DNA from: an uncultured Pseudomonas sp.
Lineage (GTDB): Bacteria > Pseudomonadota > Gammaproteobacteria > Pseudomonadales > Pseudomonadaceae
Reading direction: 5' to 3'
Length of the DNA: 39,367 bases
Assembly: GCA_946886875.1 (NCBI GenBank)
Contig: CAMPJN010000002.1
Span: 1-39,367, forward strand
Shown in pieces: positions 9,101-17,168 of this stretch. Made by a program: the position numbers and the translations under genes. The notes below the pieces were generated by a model, which saw only the letters and a program-made list of their open reading frames with translations, was not told the DNA's origin and ran no database searches. Position 1 is the first letter of the stretch. Every line of letters begins with the position of its first letter.

Positions 9101-10040
9101 AGCCGAGTTACCGCAAGGTATGGACGAATTCTCGATACGTGCGCGCGAAGTCGCCAGCCTGGCCACGCAGCGCTGCGCGAATCTGCAGGAGCAGACTGCG
9201 GCGGTCGCCTGGAACCGACTGTCGAATTACTTCTCCCACTATTTGGCCGGACGCTTCCCGTTCTCCTTCAACCTCAACGCACCCGACGCCGATCCCGACC
9301 GCGTGCGTCTGTTCCTGCAATTGCTCGACGAGAACCTGACCCAGGCGCAAGCCGGTCTGGCGCAAAGCCCGTCGCCTGATGCGCTGGCGGCAGCGGATTT
9401 TCTCAATAACCTGCAACGCGCCCGGGTCTGGCTCGACCCGCTGTTCCAGCGCGATCAGGACGGCATCAAGGGCATCGACCTGGATGTGCGCTGGCGTACC
9501 GACCGCGAGGCCGAGCTCGGTGCCGACCAGATCATCGAATGGTCGATGCAATCGGGCAGCGAAGTGATTCGCTACCCCGGCGACGATCCGCATCGCATGC
9601 GCTGGACCCTCGGTGAGCCGGTCAAGCTCCTGCTGCGCTGGGCCAAGAACGGTGCGCAGAAACCAGCCGACGATCCCCTGCAACCGGCCTTGGCGGTGTT
9701 CGAATACGAGGCCGGTTGGGAATACGAAGGGCCCTGGGCGCTGCTGCGTCTGTTGCGCACCCATGTCGCCTTCGAGCGCTTGGCGACCATTGATTACAGC
9801 GAAACGCCGTTGGCCTTCCGCTTGCCGGTCTATGCCCCTTACAGCATCGACAACTATGCACTGATGTTTATGCGGGTGGCCCTGATGAACGCCAGCGGCA
9901 AGGCGCCGTTGGCCATAGCACCGCTGCCGGTCAAGGCGCCGGCATCGCCATATTCGCTTGACCCGGCTGCTTCCCTCGTCACTTCGCCTGCCGATACCTG
10001 GCCGGCTGCTGTCTCAGTCACCGAGCCAGGCACACCCTAG
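6177..10040 (+). CDS. tssM: T6SS inner-membrane protein TssM (IcmF-like)
   Basis: TssM spans the inner membrane and periplasm and contacts TssL and TssJ. The 1287-residue protein has two N-terminal transmembrane regions, residues about 4-27 and 347-367, enclosing a cytoplasmic domain, then a long periplasmic part that ends in a beta-rich C-terminal domain. Family hallmarks include PWIMLLGD at the start of the cytoplasmic domain and WYDSDAAVLAVPGAMF. Where many IcmF proteins have a Walker A loop (GxxGxGKT), this one reads GDEQQTSELCRGW, so the nucleotide-binding loop is not conserved. The gene is coupled to tssL by a 4-nt overlap. Confidence 0.95.
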   Translation: MSGLEIVLLVFGVLLLVFLLGALAWWLRKRIDGSARSCYFAVQQMERDLGVKDRYQTPWIMLLGDEQQTSELCRGWRLSSSGKTGWFGRWWYDSDAAVLAVPGAMFNHGEGALVQIAAWWRLLRMLLMMRAGRPLDAVIWTVPAEQLWAPDQAAAAGMAARRKFNELLQRLGLSVPVYLLVTGLESVPGMKELADALPNDARERILGWSSPFTPGTAWHPEWSEIAIDQLVRVLSEEVTELGVLSGKTEEALYLLPRQFEAIRSNLQTLCDPVFQGSALGEAPQLRGIYFCAAMPVPGFDADPLTEVEELPREPLFVGRLLRQRVLAEQGLTQPVPRILYLRRRWQRVVGISTAVFGLFWLVGMLWIWQVESEDADTLANLLQETQTNHRPGLLSDAGARKSISAFWTVLDEAPRWRFTSVLLPSSLFSSLDPQLRQHMRTLASQRLYQPLRGTLQRNIEVITSARTDGQRRRSGEAESPEEWPSYLRARQLLDQAIALEKQSARFNLMLDGSKSPLDDAAVLSRELLDLDLNAEALPLYSRYNWLLARVSKGLANPIELSPIRQTTGKQFAQLMSMWLDRLFADESFSSTAGQVRRHLQYLQNDQRNTILELEELSLNIAQLRRMVTATNTAWSRSSGQDLAPGYSAMLEDARQSSLIGPAVVDQVLDHASYLQKIFREQWLDEDDPHNSVLRQQSGGSIELQPSLVKLDTAIDMLLRQDFAAAALASNVTGFHGVPLQNIDDDSLHSALRYITSYRSYLEQGVAKVPYEYRSALTGSAQTSTAITLWRLFSSPKPNAAVGLNGNRAFNVSAQDATEVAAAFQTLGHEDMANAVLQELNRRALRDLTNANAELQTLALYQPLHGNFAWWDGSQNPGLRAYRSATVQDMQQYLAAQANLVADLHSRIAPALDWLQAHRSSLASGHLEQLQRWQAMAVELTKYAEKNPNSAPALFERFANNLNSMEMGNCRTILSEAELPQGMDEFSIRAREVASLATQRCANLQEQTAAVAWNRLSNYFSHYLAGRFPFSFNLNAPDADPDRVRLFLQLLDENLTQAQAGLAQSPSPDALAAADFLNNLQRARVWLDPLFQRDQDGIKGIDLDVRWRTDREAELGADQIIEWSMQSGSEVIRYPGDDPHRMRWTLGEPVKLLLRWAKNGAQKPADDPLQPALAVFEYEAGWEYEGPWALLRLLRTHVAFERLATIDYSETPLAFRLPVYAPYSIDNYALMFMRVALMNASGKAPLAIAPLPVKAPASPYSLDPAASLVTSPADTWPAAVSVTEPGTP

Positions 10041-10055
10041 GAGTAAGCCCCACTA

Positions 10056-11114
10056 ATGGACGTCGCCCTTCAAGCCGCCGGGTTGCTGGAGCCGATAGCC
10101 GGCGCGCAACCCTGCGGGATCAATATCCGCCATCAGCCGGAGTACGACACCCTGCGCGAAGCCCGCCGCGAGGATGACGAAAGTCTGCCCACCGGGGTCT
10201 GGCAAGCCAACCTGAAGCGCGCCGACTGGGTCGCCGTGGAGCGTCTGGCCAGCGAGGTGCTGAGCCACAAGAGCAAGGACATGATGGTCGCCGCCTGGCT
10301 CGGCGAAGCCTGGCTGCACCGTCATGGCTTCGCCGGCTTGGCGGCGGGATTGAATCTGCTGGCCAGCCTTTGTGAACGCTTCGCCGACGAGCTGCACCCG
10401 CAGCCGGAGGACGGCGACCTGTCCTGGCGCTCCAGCCCGTTGGAATGGTTGATCCGGCGCTACGCAGAGGTGCTGCTGACCCGTGTACCGCTGCTCGGCG
10501 AAGTCGGCCAGGAGTTCGCCAAGTTCAGTTTTGCCGACTGGCAGCAGCTGCAACGCAAACTGCTGACCGGCGGCGACGGCAAGAATGCCAAGCTGGAACG
10601 CGAAACCGCACAGGCGACCCAACGCCAATTGAACGACACCCTGCGCATGCTGCCGGGCGTGCAGTTCCGCCAGAACATCCTCTGGCTCACGGAAAGCCGC
10701 TCCGCCCTGGCCCGGTTGGAGGCCTGGAGCGATATTCAACTGGCCTTCGACTCGCCGTCGTTCACTCCGCTGCGTCAGACCATCGAGCAATTGATCACAC
10801 TTATGCAGGAGTTCCTCGCCATGCATCCCGCCACACCGCCCCAGCCGGTCGTCGACGAATCGCCGTTTTTCACCGATGAGGCGCCACCGGCGCTGCCCAT
10901 GGGGCGCGCGCCGACCAGTCGCGACGAGGCCTATCGGCAACTGGCGCTGGTCGCCGAATACCTGGCCAAGACCGAACCGCACAGCCCGGTGCCCTACCTG
11001 ATCAATCGCGCCGTCGAATGGGGGCAGAAGCCGCTGCGCGATCTGCTCGCGGAACTGATCAACGCCGACCCGGAATCGCGGCGGCTGTGGACCTTGCTGG
11101 GAGTGTTGCCGTAG
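10056..11114 (+). CDS. tssA: T6SS protein TssA (ImpA family)
   Basis: TssA proteins organise T6SS assembly at the baseplate or distal sheath end. The 352-residue product has the ImpA N-terminal signature PCGINIRHQPEYDTLREARR with ADWVAVERLASEVL, WLGEAWL and PQPEDGDLSWR. It ends with a short C-terminal segment containing SRDEAYRQL, LAKTEPHSPVPYLINRAVEWG and LRDLLAELI, which is typical of the shorter TssA type. An AGGAG lies about 12 nt before the ATG. It is the last gene of the rightward operon and converges with the next gene 11 bp away. Confidence 0.92.
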   Translation: MDVALQAAGLLEPIAGAQPCGINIRHQPEYDTLREARREDDESLPTGVWQANLKRADWVAVERLASEVLSHKSKDMMVAAWLGEAWLHRHGFAGLAAGLNLLASLCERFADELHPQPEDGDLSWRSSPLEWLIRRYAEVLLTRVPLLGEVGQEFAKFSFADWQQLQRKLLTGGDGKNAKLERETAQATQRQLNDTLRMLPGVQFRQNILWLTESRSALARLEAWSDIQLAFDSPSFTPLRQTIEQLITLMQEFLAMHPATPPQPVVDESPFFTDEAPPALPMGRAPTSRDEAYRQLALVAEYLAKTEPHSPVPYLINRAVEWGQKPLRDLLAELINADPESRRLWTLLGVLP

Positions 11115-11125
11115 CGCTGTGATCG

Positions 11126-11887
11126 CTACCTGCGCAGAAGACGACGCATCAGAAACAGCACATCGTCCAGCGCCGGCACCCCCGCCAGCGACACCAGCAG
11201 CAAGGCCAATGGCACCGTCGAGACATAACCCAGGTGCTTGAAGCCAAAGGCCCCGAGCACACCGCCGAGAAAGAAGAACAACAGCAATAAGGCCAGCAAC
11301 TTCAGGCGCTCCCGGTCAGCCATGATTTTGCCGCTGGCGCTGGACGAGCTGTGATTCCAATACAACAATTTGCCCAGTTCGATGCCGATATCGGTGACGA
11401 TGCCGGTGATGTGGGTGGTGCGTATCTCGGCTCTGGAAAGCTTGGTGATCAGCGCGTTCTGCAAGCCCATGATGAAACACAGCAACATCACCGTAAGCGG
11501 TACGAACAGACCGGTAATCTGCGCCAAGGCGGTGCCGAGAAAACCGAAGCACAGCAGCAGGATCGCCTCGAGCAACAACGGCAAAGCGTATTCGCTGTGC
11601 AGGCCACGGCGCCGCGAATAGCTGACCATCACCGTCGAGCAGGCCGCCCCCAATAGAAACGACAACAGCCCACCGGCACCGCTCAGCACCAATTCAAAGG
11701 CGCCCAGGGCGATATTGTCGGCCATCGCCGAAACGATGCCGGTCATATGCGAGGTGTACTGCTGCACGGCGAGAAAGCCGCCCGCGTTGATCGCCCCGGC
11801 GACGAAGGTCAGGGCATAGCCGAGGTGTCTATTGGCCGCAGGGCTGCGCTTGCGGCCAGTTAAACGTCGAGCATAGTTGATGGGCAT
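11126..11887 (-). CDS. YoaK/DUF1275 family membrane protein
   Basis: The 253-residue product is a polytopic inner-membrane protein of the DUF1275 (YoaK) family, whose function is unknown. Visible family features are the first helix with FVAGAINAGGFLAVQQYTSHMTG, the MGLQNALITKLS segment, and RTTHITGIVTDIGIELGKLL. About six hydrophobic stretches are seen, ending with a basic tail (MRRLLRR). It is convergent with tssA and probably not part of the T6SS. It may be co-transcribed with the small gene 29 bp upstream. Confidence 0.88.
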   Translation of the reverse strand: MPINYARRLTGRKRSPAANRHLGYALTFVAGAINAGGFLAVQQYTSHMTGIVSAMADNIALGAFELVLSGAGGLLSFLLGAACSTVMVSYSRRRGLHSEYALPLLLEAILLLCFGFLGTALAQITGLFVPLTVMLLCFIMGLQNALITKLSRAEIRTTHITGIVTDIGIELGKLLYWNHSSSSASGKIMADRERLKLLALLLLFFFLGGVLGAFGFKHLGYVSTVPLALLLVSLAGVPALDDVLFLMRRLLRR

Positions 11888-11916
11888 AACACGCCTGTCA
11901 GATGGCTGGGTCGAGA

Positions 11917-12147
11917 TCAGAAATGGATCTCAGCACCTTTGATGCCAAGGCTGCGCAATTCCTCGATCAGCGCGTTGAGATCGCCGAACGACTCCACCTG
12001 CTCCTGTTCATCGACCAGAAAGTAGCTGGTGCCTGCGCCTTTCTTGAACAGCACTATCCACTCGCGGATATTCGCCGGGTTGACGATGACATGAGTATCG
12101 AAGAGCAGGCCCTCGGCCTGCTTGCCCCTTACTTCCTCACGACGCAT
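11917..12147 (-). CDS. Small conserved-looking hypothetical protein (76 aa)
   Basis: The ATG at 12145-12147 follows a GAGGAA ribosome-binding site and opens a 76-codon frame starting MRREEVRGKQAEGLLFDTHV. The protein is soluble, with a hydrophobic strand (REWIVLFKK), a FLVDEQEQ turn and a helix (DLNALIEELRSLG), consistent with a small alpha/beta fold. I do not recognise a named family. The open frame extends upstream to 12324, but that extension runs through three repeats and has poor coding character, so the internal ATG is preferred. It may share a message with the downstream DUF1275 gene. Confidence 0.7.
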   Translation of the reverse strand: MRREEVRGKQAEGLLFDTHVIVNPANIREWIVLFKKGAGTSYFLVDEQEQVESFGDLNALIEELRSLGIKGAEIHF

Positions 12148-12186
12148 GGTCGTTCCTCGCTGTGCAGACAAAAACTGGACATCGAC

Positions 12187-12325
12187 AATATAGTTTGACA
12201 CATACAGCCCCGGAAACACTGTGAAGAGTCGGAACCACAACGGTCGATCCCGCCAACATAGTTTGACACACGCCTTCACACCCGCCCAATACGCCCCTGC
12301 TTCGAACGCAATATAGTTTGACACA
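12187..12325 (-). repeat. Three direct copies of a 16-bp repeat
   Basis: Read on the minus strand, TGTGTCAAACTATATT occurs at 12310-12325 and 12187-12202, and TGTGTCAAACTATGTT at 12255-12270. The copies are spaced 55 and 68 bp apart, all in the same orientation, directly upstream of the 76-residue gene. They could be regulator binding sites or the multiply repeated end of a lost IS21-like element. I see no transposase beside them. Otherwise the 12148-12456 gap shows no gene. Confidence 0.8.
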
Positions 12326-12456
12326 AGGGCTTCTTCCTGCGGTCACATACTCGGTAGCTCATTGTTTGAGTACCTCCTAACCGATTCACGAAGCTCACAA
12401 ACGAGTATCGTGTGATAGACAAGTGAAGGGGTACATGTGGGCCGGGGAGGCTTTCG

Positions 12457-12771
12457 ATGAAGGTTACAGCTATGAAACAGGCCGAATCTGTCAGTGATAT
12501 CCTTTGCGACGTTTGTTGCGAAAGCACGCGTGTTGAAAGCTACGGTTTGCAATTCGGAACTCTTCGCGCCAGCTGGGGATTCGGCTCCGCTCATGATGGC
12601 GAACATTATGAAGTCCACCTGTGCGAACTCTGCTTTTTCAGGACGCTTTCGGGCCTGAAGCGTGAGCGAATGGTGAACTCCATGTTCAGTGACGCTGACG
12701 AAGATTTAAGCAATTTTGGGTGCGTTGCTCGCGATGATTTTTTTAATGACGGAGGCAGTTCTGCCCCCTGA
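12457..12771 (+). CDS. Small CxxC/CxxC putative zinc-binding protein
   Basis: A GGGGAGG ribosome-binding site lies 6 nt before the ATG of this 104-residue frame. The protein has two cysteine pairs, CDVCCES near residue 17 and CELCFF near residue 57, which look like the two halves of a zinc ribbon or rubredoxin-like knuckle around a beta segment (LRASWGFGSAHDGEHYEVHL). The C-terminal part is acidic. It resembles small Pseudomonas proteins of unknown function; no role can be assigned. It stands alone, with gaps on both sides. Confidence 0.72.
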   Translation: MKVTAMKQAESVSDILCDVCCESTRVESYGLQFGTLRASWGFGSAHDGEHYEVHLCELCFFRTLSGLKRERMVNSMFSDADEDLSNFGCVARDDFFNDGGSSAP

Positions 12772-13141
12772 CCTCGCTGTCCCTCTGGGCTGTGGGACTG
12801 GGTTCGTTTGGCTAGAAAGAACGCTGGCTGACCATCTAGACAGCCGCATCCTAGAGGCCGTTGATATCACCATCTTTCTGCTACATCAGGGTAACGAGGT
12901 AGGGTAGTAGGGCCTGGACAGGTCTTGGGTACTCAGCGAGACACCGCAAAACGAGCTGTTAGCAGATGGATAAATCTGCGATTGAGCGGGTTTCTTTTTC
13001 TATGGGCTAGGCTGTTCAAGCGTAAATCAAATTTCACGACGCGAACCTTTTCACTTGAACACGTGTTACCCGCCCCAAGGGCCTCAATCTAGGCCGGTAC
13101 TCGACCTTATAGAATTACGCTATGACGCGGGGTGTCCATAG
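12772..13141. other. Gap with no supported gene
   Basis: No open frame with convincing coding character was found here. A 63-codon frame at 12716-12907 overlaps the preceding gene in another frame and lacks a good ribosome-binding site. The segment must contain the promoter of the gene at 13142, but no clear -35/-10 pair stands out. Confidence 0.5.
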
Positions 13142-13546
13142 ATGGCAAACATAAGCATTGAGGATGTCAGTGATTTTCTAACGCGAGAAGGAGAGCCAAT
13201 AGCTAGTGCTTGTGAGGATGAGGTCGCAGGAGTCGCGTTGGCTCAGGAACTGTGCCCAGGAAAACAATACTGTTCAGTAAGGCAGTGGATTCTCGTCGAT
13301 CTCGATATTTCAGATGACAATAAAGTATTGGTTATAGAAAAAGGATTCCAGCCAGTCCTTCTTTATGCCCACAGTGTAGTTACTGACAGTGCTCGACAAT
13401 TTTCACCGGGCGACTGGGTCAGGAGCACGCTTTTGGTCGAGCTCAAGAATAGCTACCTCTTTGAAACTAATAACAGTGTCTACATTCTTCTGGGTGCAGG
13501 AACCAGGAAAACTGCAGCACCAGATGTTGTGCTCAGCATATTTTAA
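13142..13546 (+). CDS. DUF6957-like hypothetical protein
   Basis: The 134-residue product starts MANISIEDVSDFLTREGEPI and has the segments PVLLYAHSVVTDSARQF, GDWVRSTLL and the C-terminal VYILLGAGTRK. I recall these features from small Pseudomonas proteins annotated as DUF6957; their function is unknown. It is a soluble alpha/beta protein with no signal peptide. The ribosome-binding site is weak. It faces the UDP-glucose dehydrogenase gene and is the last gene before the peptide island. Family assignment is from memory of the pattern, not from a search. Confidence 0.7.
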   Translation: MANISIEDVSDFLTREGEPIASACEDEVAGVALAQELCPGKQYCSVRQWILVDLDISDDNKVLVIEKGFQPVLLYAHSVVTDSARQFSPGDWVRSTLLVELKNSYLFETNNSVYILLGAGTRKTAAPDVVLSIF

Positions 13547-13620
13547 TGAAGATATCTGCCAAATGACGATACCCCACGAGCGTTCGCATGCAATTGTGCA
13601 GATGCAGCAGTTTCTGAAGT

Positions 13621-14979
13621 TCAAACGAGCGCGGCTGTGCATGACGTTGGCGCTTCAACAATTGCACGACCTATCGAGTAGTAGGTCAAACCTGCTTCGG
13701 CCAGCGCCGTTGGCTCAAACAGATTGCGCCCATCGAACACAACACCATCACGCAGGCTCCACCGCAAAATGCCAAAGTCTGCTAGGTGAAACTGCGACCA
13801 CTCGGTAACGATCACAAGAGCGTCCGCTCCCTCCAGCACCTCTTCCTTGTTTTTGGCCAAGAACAAGTCCTGGCGGTTGCCATAAGAGCGCCGCACCTCC
13901 TCCATAGCCTCGGGATCAAAGGCCCGAATGCGAGCGCCACTTGCCCAGAGATCTTCCAGCAGGGTCCGGCTGGGCGCCTCGCGCATGTCGTCAGTGTTAG
14001 GTTTGAAAGACAACCCCCACAGGGCAAACGTTTTACCGCTCAGATCGTGATCGTAGTGGTGCAGAATGTTCTGGAAGACCCTGCGTTTCTGTCGACGATT
14101 GATCGACTCGACGGCGTCTAGCAACTGCGCCTCATAACCCACACTTGACGCCATGTGCTGCAAAGCACGCATATCTTTCGGGATGCAGGAGCCACCGTAG
14201 CCGCTGCCAGCCCGAATGAAATGACGCCCGATACGTGAATCACTGCCTATACCTTTGCTTACCATCTCGATGTCCGCGCCCAACCGCTCCGCCAAGTTGG
14301 CCATTTCGTTGATGAACGAAATCCTAGTTGCAAGCATGCTGTTGGCTGCGTATTTGGTCAATTCGGCGCTGCGACTGCACATGAGGATCAACTGGTCAGA
14401 GCATCCGTAAAAGGGACGGAAGACGTTGTGCAGTGTGGCCATGAGCGCACCGTCGCACTTACCATCGACACCAATGATGATCCGCTCGGGCGCCATACAG
14501 TCGTCGATCGCCGATCCTTCCCTGAGGAACTCGGGATTACTGACCACCTCGAAGGCCAGCGTCCGAGCAGATGTTAATAGCCTCGCCCTGATGCGCTGAA
14601 CAGTGCCCACCGGACAGGTGGACTTATTGATCACTAGCTTGGCTTCGTCAGCGTACCGCGCGATACCGTCGACAACACCGAAAACCTGCCGCAGATCCGC
14701 GCTGCCATCCTCACCCGCAGGCGTGCCTACCGCGATGAACAGCACTTGGGCAAAATCGACACCCGCCTTCGTGTCAACGGTGAAAAACAGGTGTCCTGAA
14801 TCCAGGCTGTGCCGCAGAAGCACGTCCATGCCGGGCTCATGCAAGGGTAAGACACCTTGATTGAGCTGAGCGATGCGATCCCGGTCGATGTCCACACAGC
14901 ACACCTTATGGCCGACCTGTGCAAGGCATATCGCCTGGGTAAGCCCGACATAGCCGCTACCAAAAACAGTAATTTTCAT
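13621..14979 (-). CDS. ugd: UDP-glucose 6-dehydrogenase
   Basis: The protein oxidises UDP-glucose to UDP-glucuronate with two NAD+. It opens with the Rossmann motif MKITVFGSGYVGLTQAICLA, has VINKSTCPVGTV and NPEFLREGSAI, and carries the catalytic cysteine in the motif GYGGSCIPKDMRAL. The C-terminal domain (FALWGLSFKPNTDDMREAPS) is complete, so length is normal at about 452 residues. An alternative ATG at 14995-14997 abuts the upstream stop and would add six residues (MTNTDS). It is the last gene of the leftward operon behind an efflux and exporter set, which suggests it supplies an activated uronic acid to the island rather than to a capsule. Confidence 0.92.
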   Translation of the reverse strand: MKITVFGSGYVGLTQAICLAQVGHKVCCVDIDRDRIAQLNQGVLPLHEPGMDVLLRHSLDSGHLFFTVDTKAGVDFAQVLFIAVGTPAGEDGSADLRQVFGVVDGIARYADEAKLVINKSTCPVGTVQRIRARLLTSARTLAFEVVSNPEFLREGSAIDDCMAPERIIIGVDGKCDGALMATLHNVFRPFYGCSDQLILMCSRSAELTKYAANSMLATRISFINEMANLAERLGADIEMVSKGIGSDSRIGRHFIRAGSGYGGSCIPKDMRALQHMASSVGYEAQLLDAVESINRRQKRRVFQNILHHYDHDLSGKTFALWGLSFKPNTDDMREAPSRTLLEDLWASGARIRAFDPEAMEEVRRSYGNRQDLFLAKNKEEVLEGADALVIVTEWSQFHLADFGILRWSLRDGVVFDGRNLFEPTALAEAGLTYYSIGRAIVEAPTSCTAALV

Positions 14980-14997
14980 GCTATCCGTGTTTGTCAT

Positions 14998-16458
14998 TTA
15001 TCTTATCATCGCCATGGGCGGGTCAGGCATGTCCCCACCGAGGGCTAGGTACAGCGTATTCAGGTTCTGCAACTGGCTCAGCCGGACCTGCACCATCAGA
15101 AGCTCGGCAGTACGCAATGACTCCTGAGCGTCCAGCCATATTCGCAACGCAACCGCGCCCGCCCGGTAACGGATTGCGTACAGACGTTCGGCCTCTCTTG
15201 CAGCCACCAGGTTCTGTGCCTGAAGCTCGGCTTGCTCGGCCAGATAAGCACGTGCCGAAAGCGCGTTTTCAACATCAGCGAAAGCTTGATAGAGCGTCTG
15301 TCGAAACTGGATGGCCGAAGACATGTACTGAACCTGAGCAACTTGCGTATCCCGCCGCATGGCTTTGAGGTCAAGGAATGCCAACGAAACACCGCCAGCC
15401 AGGATCGCGGCGGGATTTGCAAGTAACTGCGACAGAGAACTACTGGCGCTGCCCAAAGCCCCTGTCAGCGAAACATCGGGGTAGTAACTTGTGCGCACCA
15501 CATCGACATTGGCCTGACTCTGACGCAGTGCCAATTCGGCGGAGCGAAGATCAGGGCGCCGAGCCAGCAGCGTAGCCGGCAAACCTTCCCACACAGTTGG
15601 CAATACCCCGTTAGGCAGCCGCTGTGGCTCAGCACCTAGAACCTGTGCCAGTACATCATTGCCGGGCGGTGAATCGAACAGGATCGCCAAGGCATTGCGT
15701 GTTTCCACCTGGGCTTGGCGCAACTGCGAAAGACTGCTGCGCTGGGTCAGCACTGTCTGCTCGGCCTCACGCTTTTCCAGCGCAGAGACTGCACCTGCAA
15801 CCGATTGGGCCTGAACCAACTGCTGAGTACGCAGGGCCGCCTCAAGCGATTTTTGTGCCGCATCGGCACGCTGATTGAAGTAGGCCAGTTTCCAGTAGAG
15901 TTCTGCTGTCGTCGCGATGATGTTCAGACGCACTGTCTGACGATCAGCCTCCGAAGCCTCCAGTGCCCATGCAGCAATATCTTGCTCCCGAGCCAGGCGC
16001 TGCCATAAATCGAGCGTGTAGCTCACTTGAGCCTGCATCACACTGGATCGCTCACGCACACTTGAACCATTGTCCAGGCGGCGCTCCGTCTTTGCACTCA
16101 GAGCCACTTGATGGCCAATACGCAACGGATCGCCTTCGACTGCGGCGATGAGCTGCGCCTGCTTTACGTTCAGCGCAGCCCGGGCCAGGTCATTGTTACG
16201 CGCAAGCGCCGAGTCGATGAGCGCATCCAGCTTGGGATCCGCGAAACGATACCACCAGGCCCCGTCCACGGATTGCTCGCCTAAGCCGGGATCTACCTCC
16301 CGGCCGTATGACCAGGTACTGGGCGTGACGATCGACAGTGGCGGCTCGGGCGGGGTGGAACAGCCCCCTGAGAGCAACCCTGCAAGCAGCAGCGAGGGTA
16401 TCGCCCCATGGCGCCTGACAAACATGGCGAGCGACGAACCTAGAGAGCAACTCAGCAT
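14998..16458 (-). CDS. NodT/TolC-type outer-membrane efflux lipoprotein
   Basis: This 486-residue protein is an outer-membrane factor of the RND/T1SS type. It has a lipoprotein signal ending LLSGGC, then SVDGAWWYRFADPKLDALID and ALARNNDLARAALNVKQAQL, typical of the NodT subfamily, with the repeat halves RRPDLRSAELALRQSQANVDVVR and AVALRIWLDAQESLRTAELL. It probably supplies the outer-membrane pore for the C39 ABC exporter and HlyD adaptor encoded upstream in the same operon. Its ATG overlaps the preceding HAD stop (ATGCTGA); an internal ATG 33 nt later (MFVRR) would give a shorter, more typical signal peptide. Confidence 0.9.
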   Translation of the reverse strand: MLSCSLGSSLAMFVRRHGAIPSLLLAGLLSGGCSTPPEPPLSIVTPSTWSYGREVDPGLGEQSVDGAWWYRFADPKLDALIDSALARNNDLARAALNVKQAQLIAAVEGDPLRIGHQVALSAKTERRLDNGSSVRERSSVMQAQVSYTLDLWQRLAREQDIAAWALEASEADRQTVRLNIIATTAELYWKLAYFNQRADAAQKSLEAALRTQQLVQAQSVAGAVSALEKREAEQTVLTQRSSLSQLRQAQVETRNALAILFDSPPGNDVLAQVLGAEPQRLPNGVLPTVWEGLPATLLARRPDLRSAELALRQSQANVDVVRTSYYPDVSLTGALGSASSSLSQLLANPAAILAGGVSLAFLDLKAMRRDTQVAQVQYMSSAIQFRQTLYQAFADVENALSARAYLAEQAELQAQNLVAAREAERLYAIRYRAGAVALRIWLDAQESLRTAELLMVQVRLSQLQNLNTLYLALGGDMPDPPMAMIR

Positions 16459-17168
16459 GGCAAATACATGTCAGCCAGTACCGAAGGCAACTGAGCGATA
16501 TCGGTGACAAATGGCGTGGCAGGCTGGACGCAAGTTAATTCAGGACGGGGCGCCCCAGCTACCCAAACCGCACGCATACCGGCCTCGATCGGCGCCAGGA
16601 CGTCCTTATGCCAAGTGTCGCCAACAAAGATTACCTGTTCAGGGCTAACCCCAATGCGCCTGAGGAGTATTTCGAAGAATACTGGATGCGGCTTCCTGAA
16701 ACCTACTTCGCTGGAAACAAGGACCGCCGAGAACACATCTTCGATACCCGCCTGACGGAGCGACTCACGGCGCACCTTGGAAGAGCGCAGCGTGTTGGAC
16801 GCCAAGCCAATCCTAAATCCCATATCCTTGACCTTCCGAACAGCCTCCACTGCTGACGGCAGCACGATGCCATCACCCAACTGACGTAGAAAAGAGTCGA
16901 CGATGTTCTGCGTACCCACAAAGGGCACATTGAGCTCTAGGAATACGTCATGCAAGATAGAGCAAAGGCTGACATCAAGAGCAAGCGCCTTACCGCACGC
17001 TTCGGCTTCGTGCCAGTTTCGCCGCAGCGCGTCGCGAAAGGAAACACCAAGGGCCTCAGGTAACAACGCCGAAAAATAGGTGCTCAGGTTGTCACAGGTT
17101 ATCCGCGGGCTCGGCGAAGCCAGTGTTCCACCGTAGTCGAAGACAATCCATTGTTCGCCGCTTTTCAT
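16452..17168 (-). CDS. HAD-superfamily hydrolase-like protein
   Basis: The 238-residue product has the HAD order: motif I IVFDYGGTLASP (Asp11), motif II LASNT, motif III Lys in GFRKPHPVFF and motif IV FVGDTWHKDVLAP. A helical cap lies between motifs I and II, as in the IA (L-2-haloacid dehalogenase) group. The second Asp of motif I, the usual acid/base residue of phosphatases, is Gly13, so phosphatase activity is uncertain. It overlaps the upstream gene by 4 nt (ATGA) and the downstream efflux gene by 7 nt, fixing it in the operon. Substrate unknown; it could dephosphorylate or simply bind a phosphosugar. Confidence 0.85.
   Translation of the reverse strand: MKSGEQWIVFDYGGTLASPSPRITCDNLSTYFSALLPEALGVSFRDALRRNWHEAEACGKALALDVSLCSILHDVFLELNVPFVGTQNIVDSFLRQLGDGIVLPSAVEAVRKVKDMGFRIGLASNTLRSSKVRRESLRQAGIEDVFSAVLVSSEVGFRKPHPVFFEILLRRIGVSPEQVIFVGDTWHKDVLAPIEAGMRAVWVAGAPRPELTCVQPATPFVTDIAQLPSVLADMYLPC

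Noticed and set aside
10053..10982. Minus-strand open frame (309 codons) opposite tssA
   Set aside because: Antisense shadow; tssA in the other strand carries clear ImpA motifs.
12187..12325. Triple repeat as a CRISPR array
   Set aside because: Repeat units are only 16 bp, spacers differ in length (39 and 52 bp), there are just three units and no cas genes nearby.
12187..12325. TTGACA within each repeat as three -35 promoter boxes
   Set aside because: No -10 element at 16-18 bp was found for the copies I checked, and the downstream gene is on the other strand.
12716..12907. 63-codon plus-strand frame after the CxxC protein
   Set aside because: Overlaps the preceding gene in another frame, has no good ribosome-binding site and no recognisable content.
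13621..14979. ugd as part of a capsule or O-antigen locus
   Set aside because: No polymerase, flippase or several glycosyltransferases are nearby; it is coupled to an efflux and peptide-export operon.
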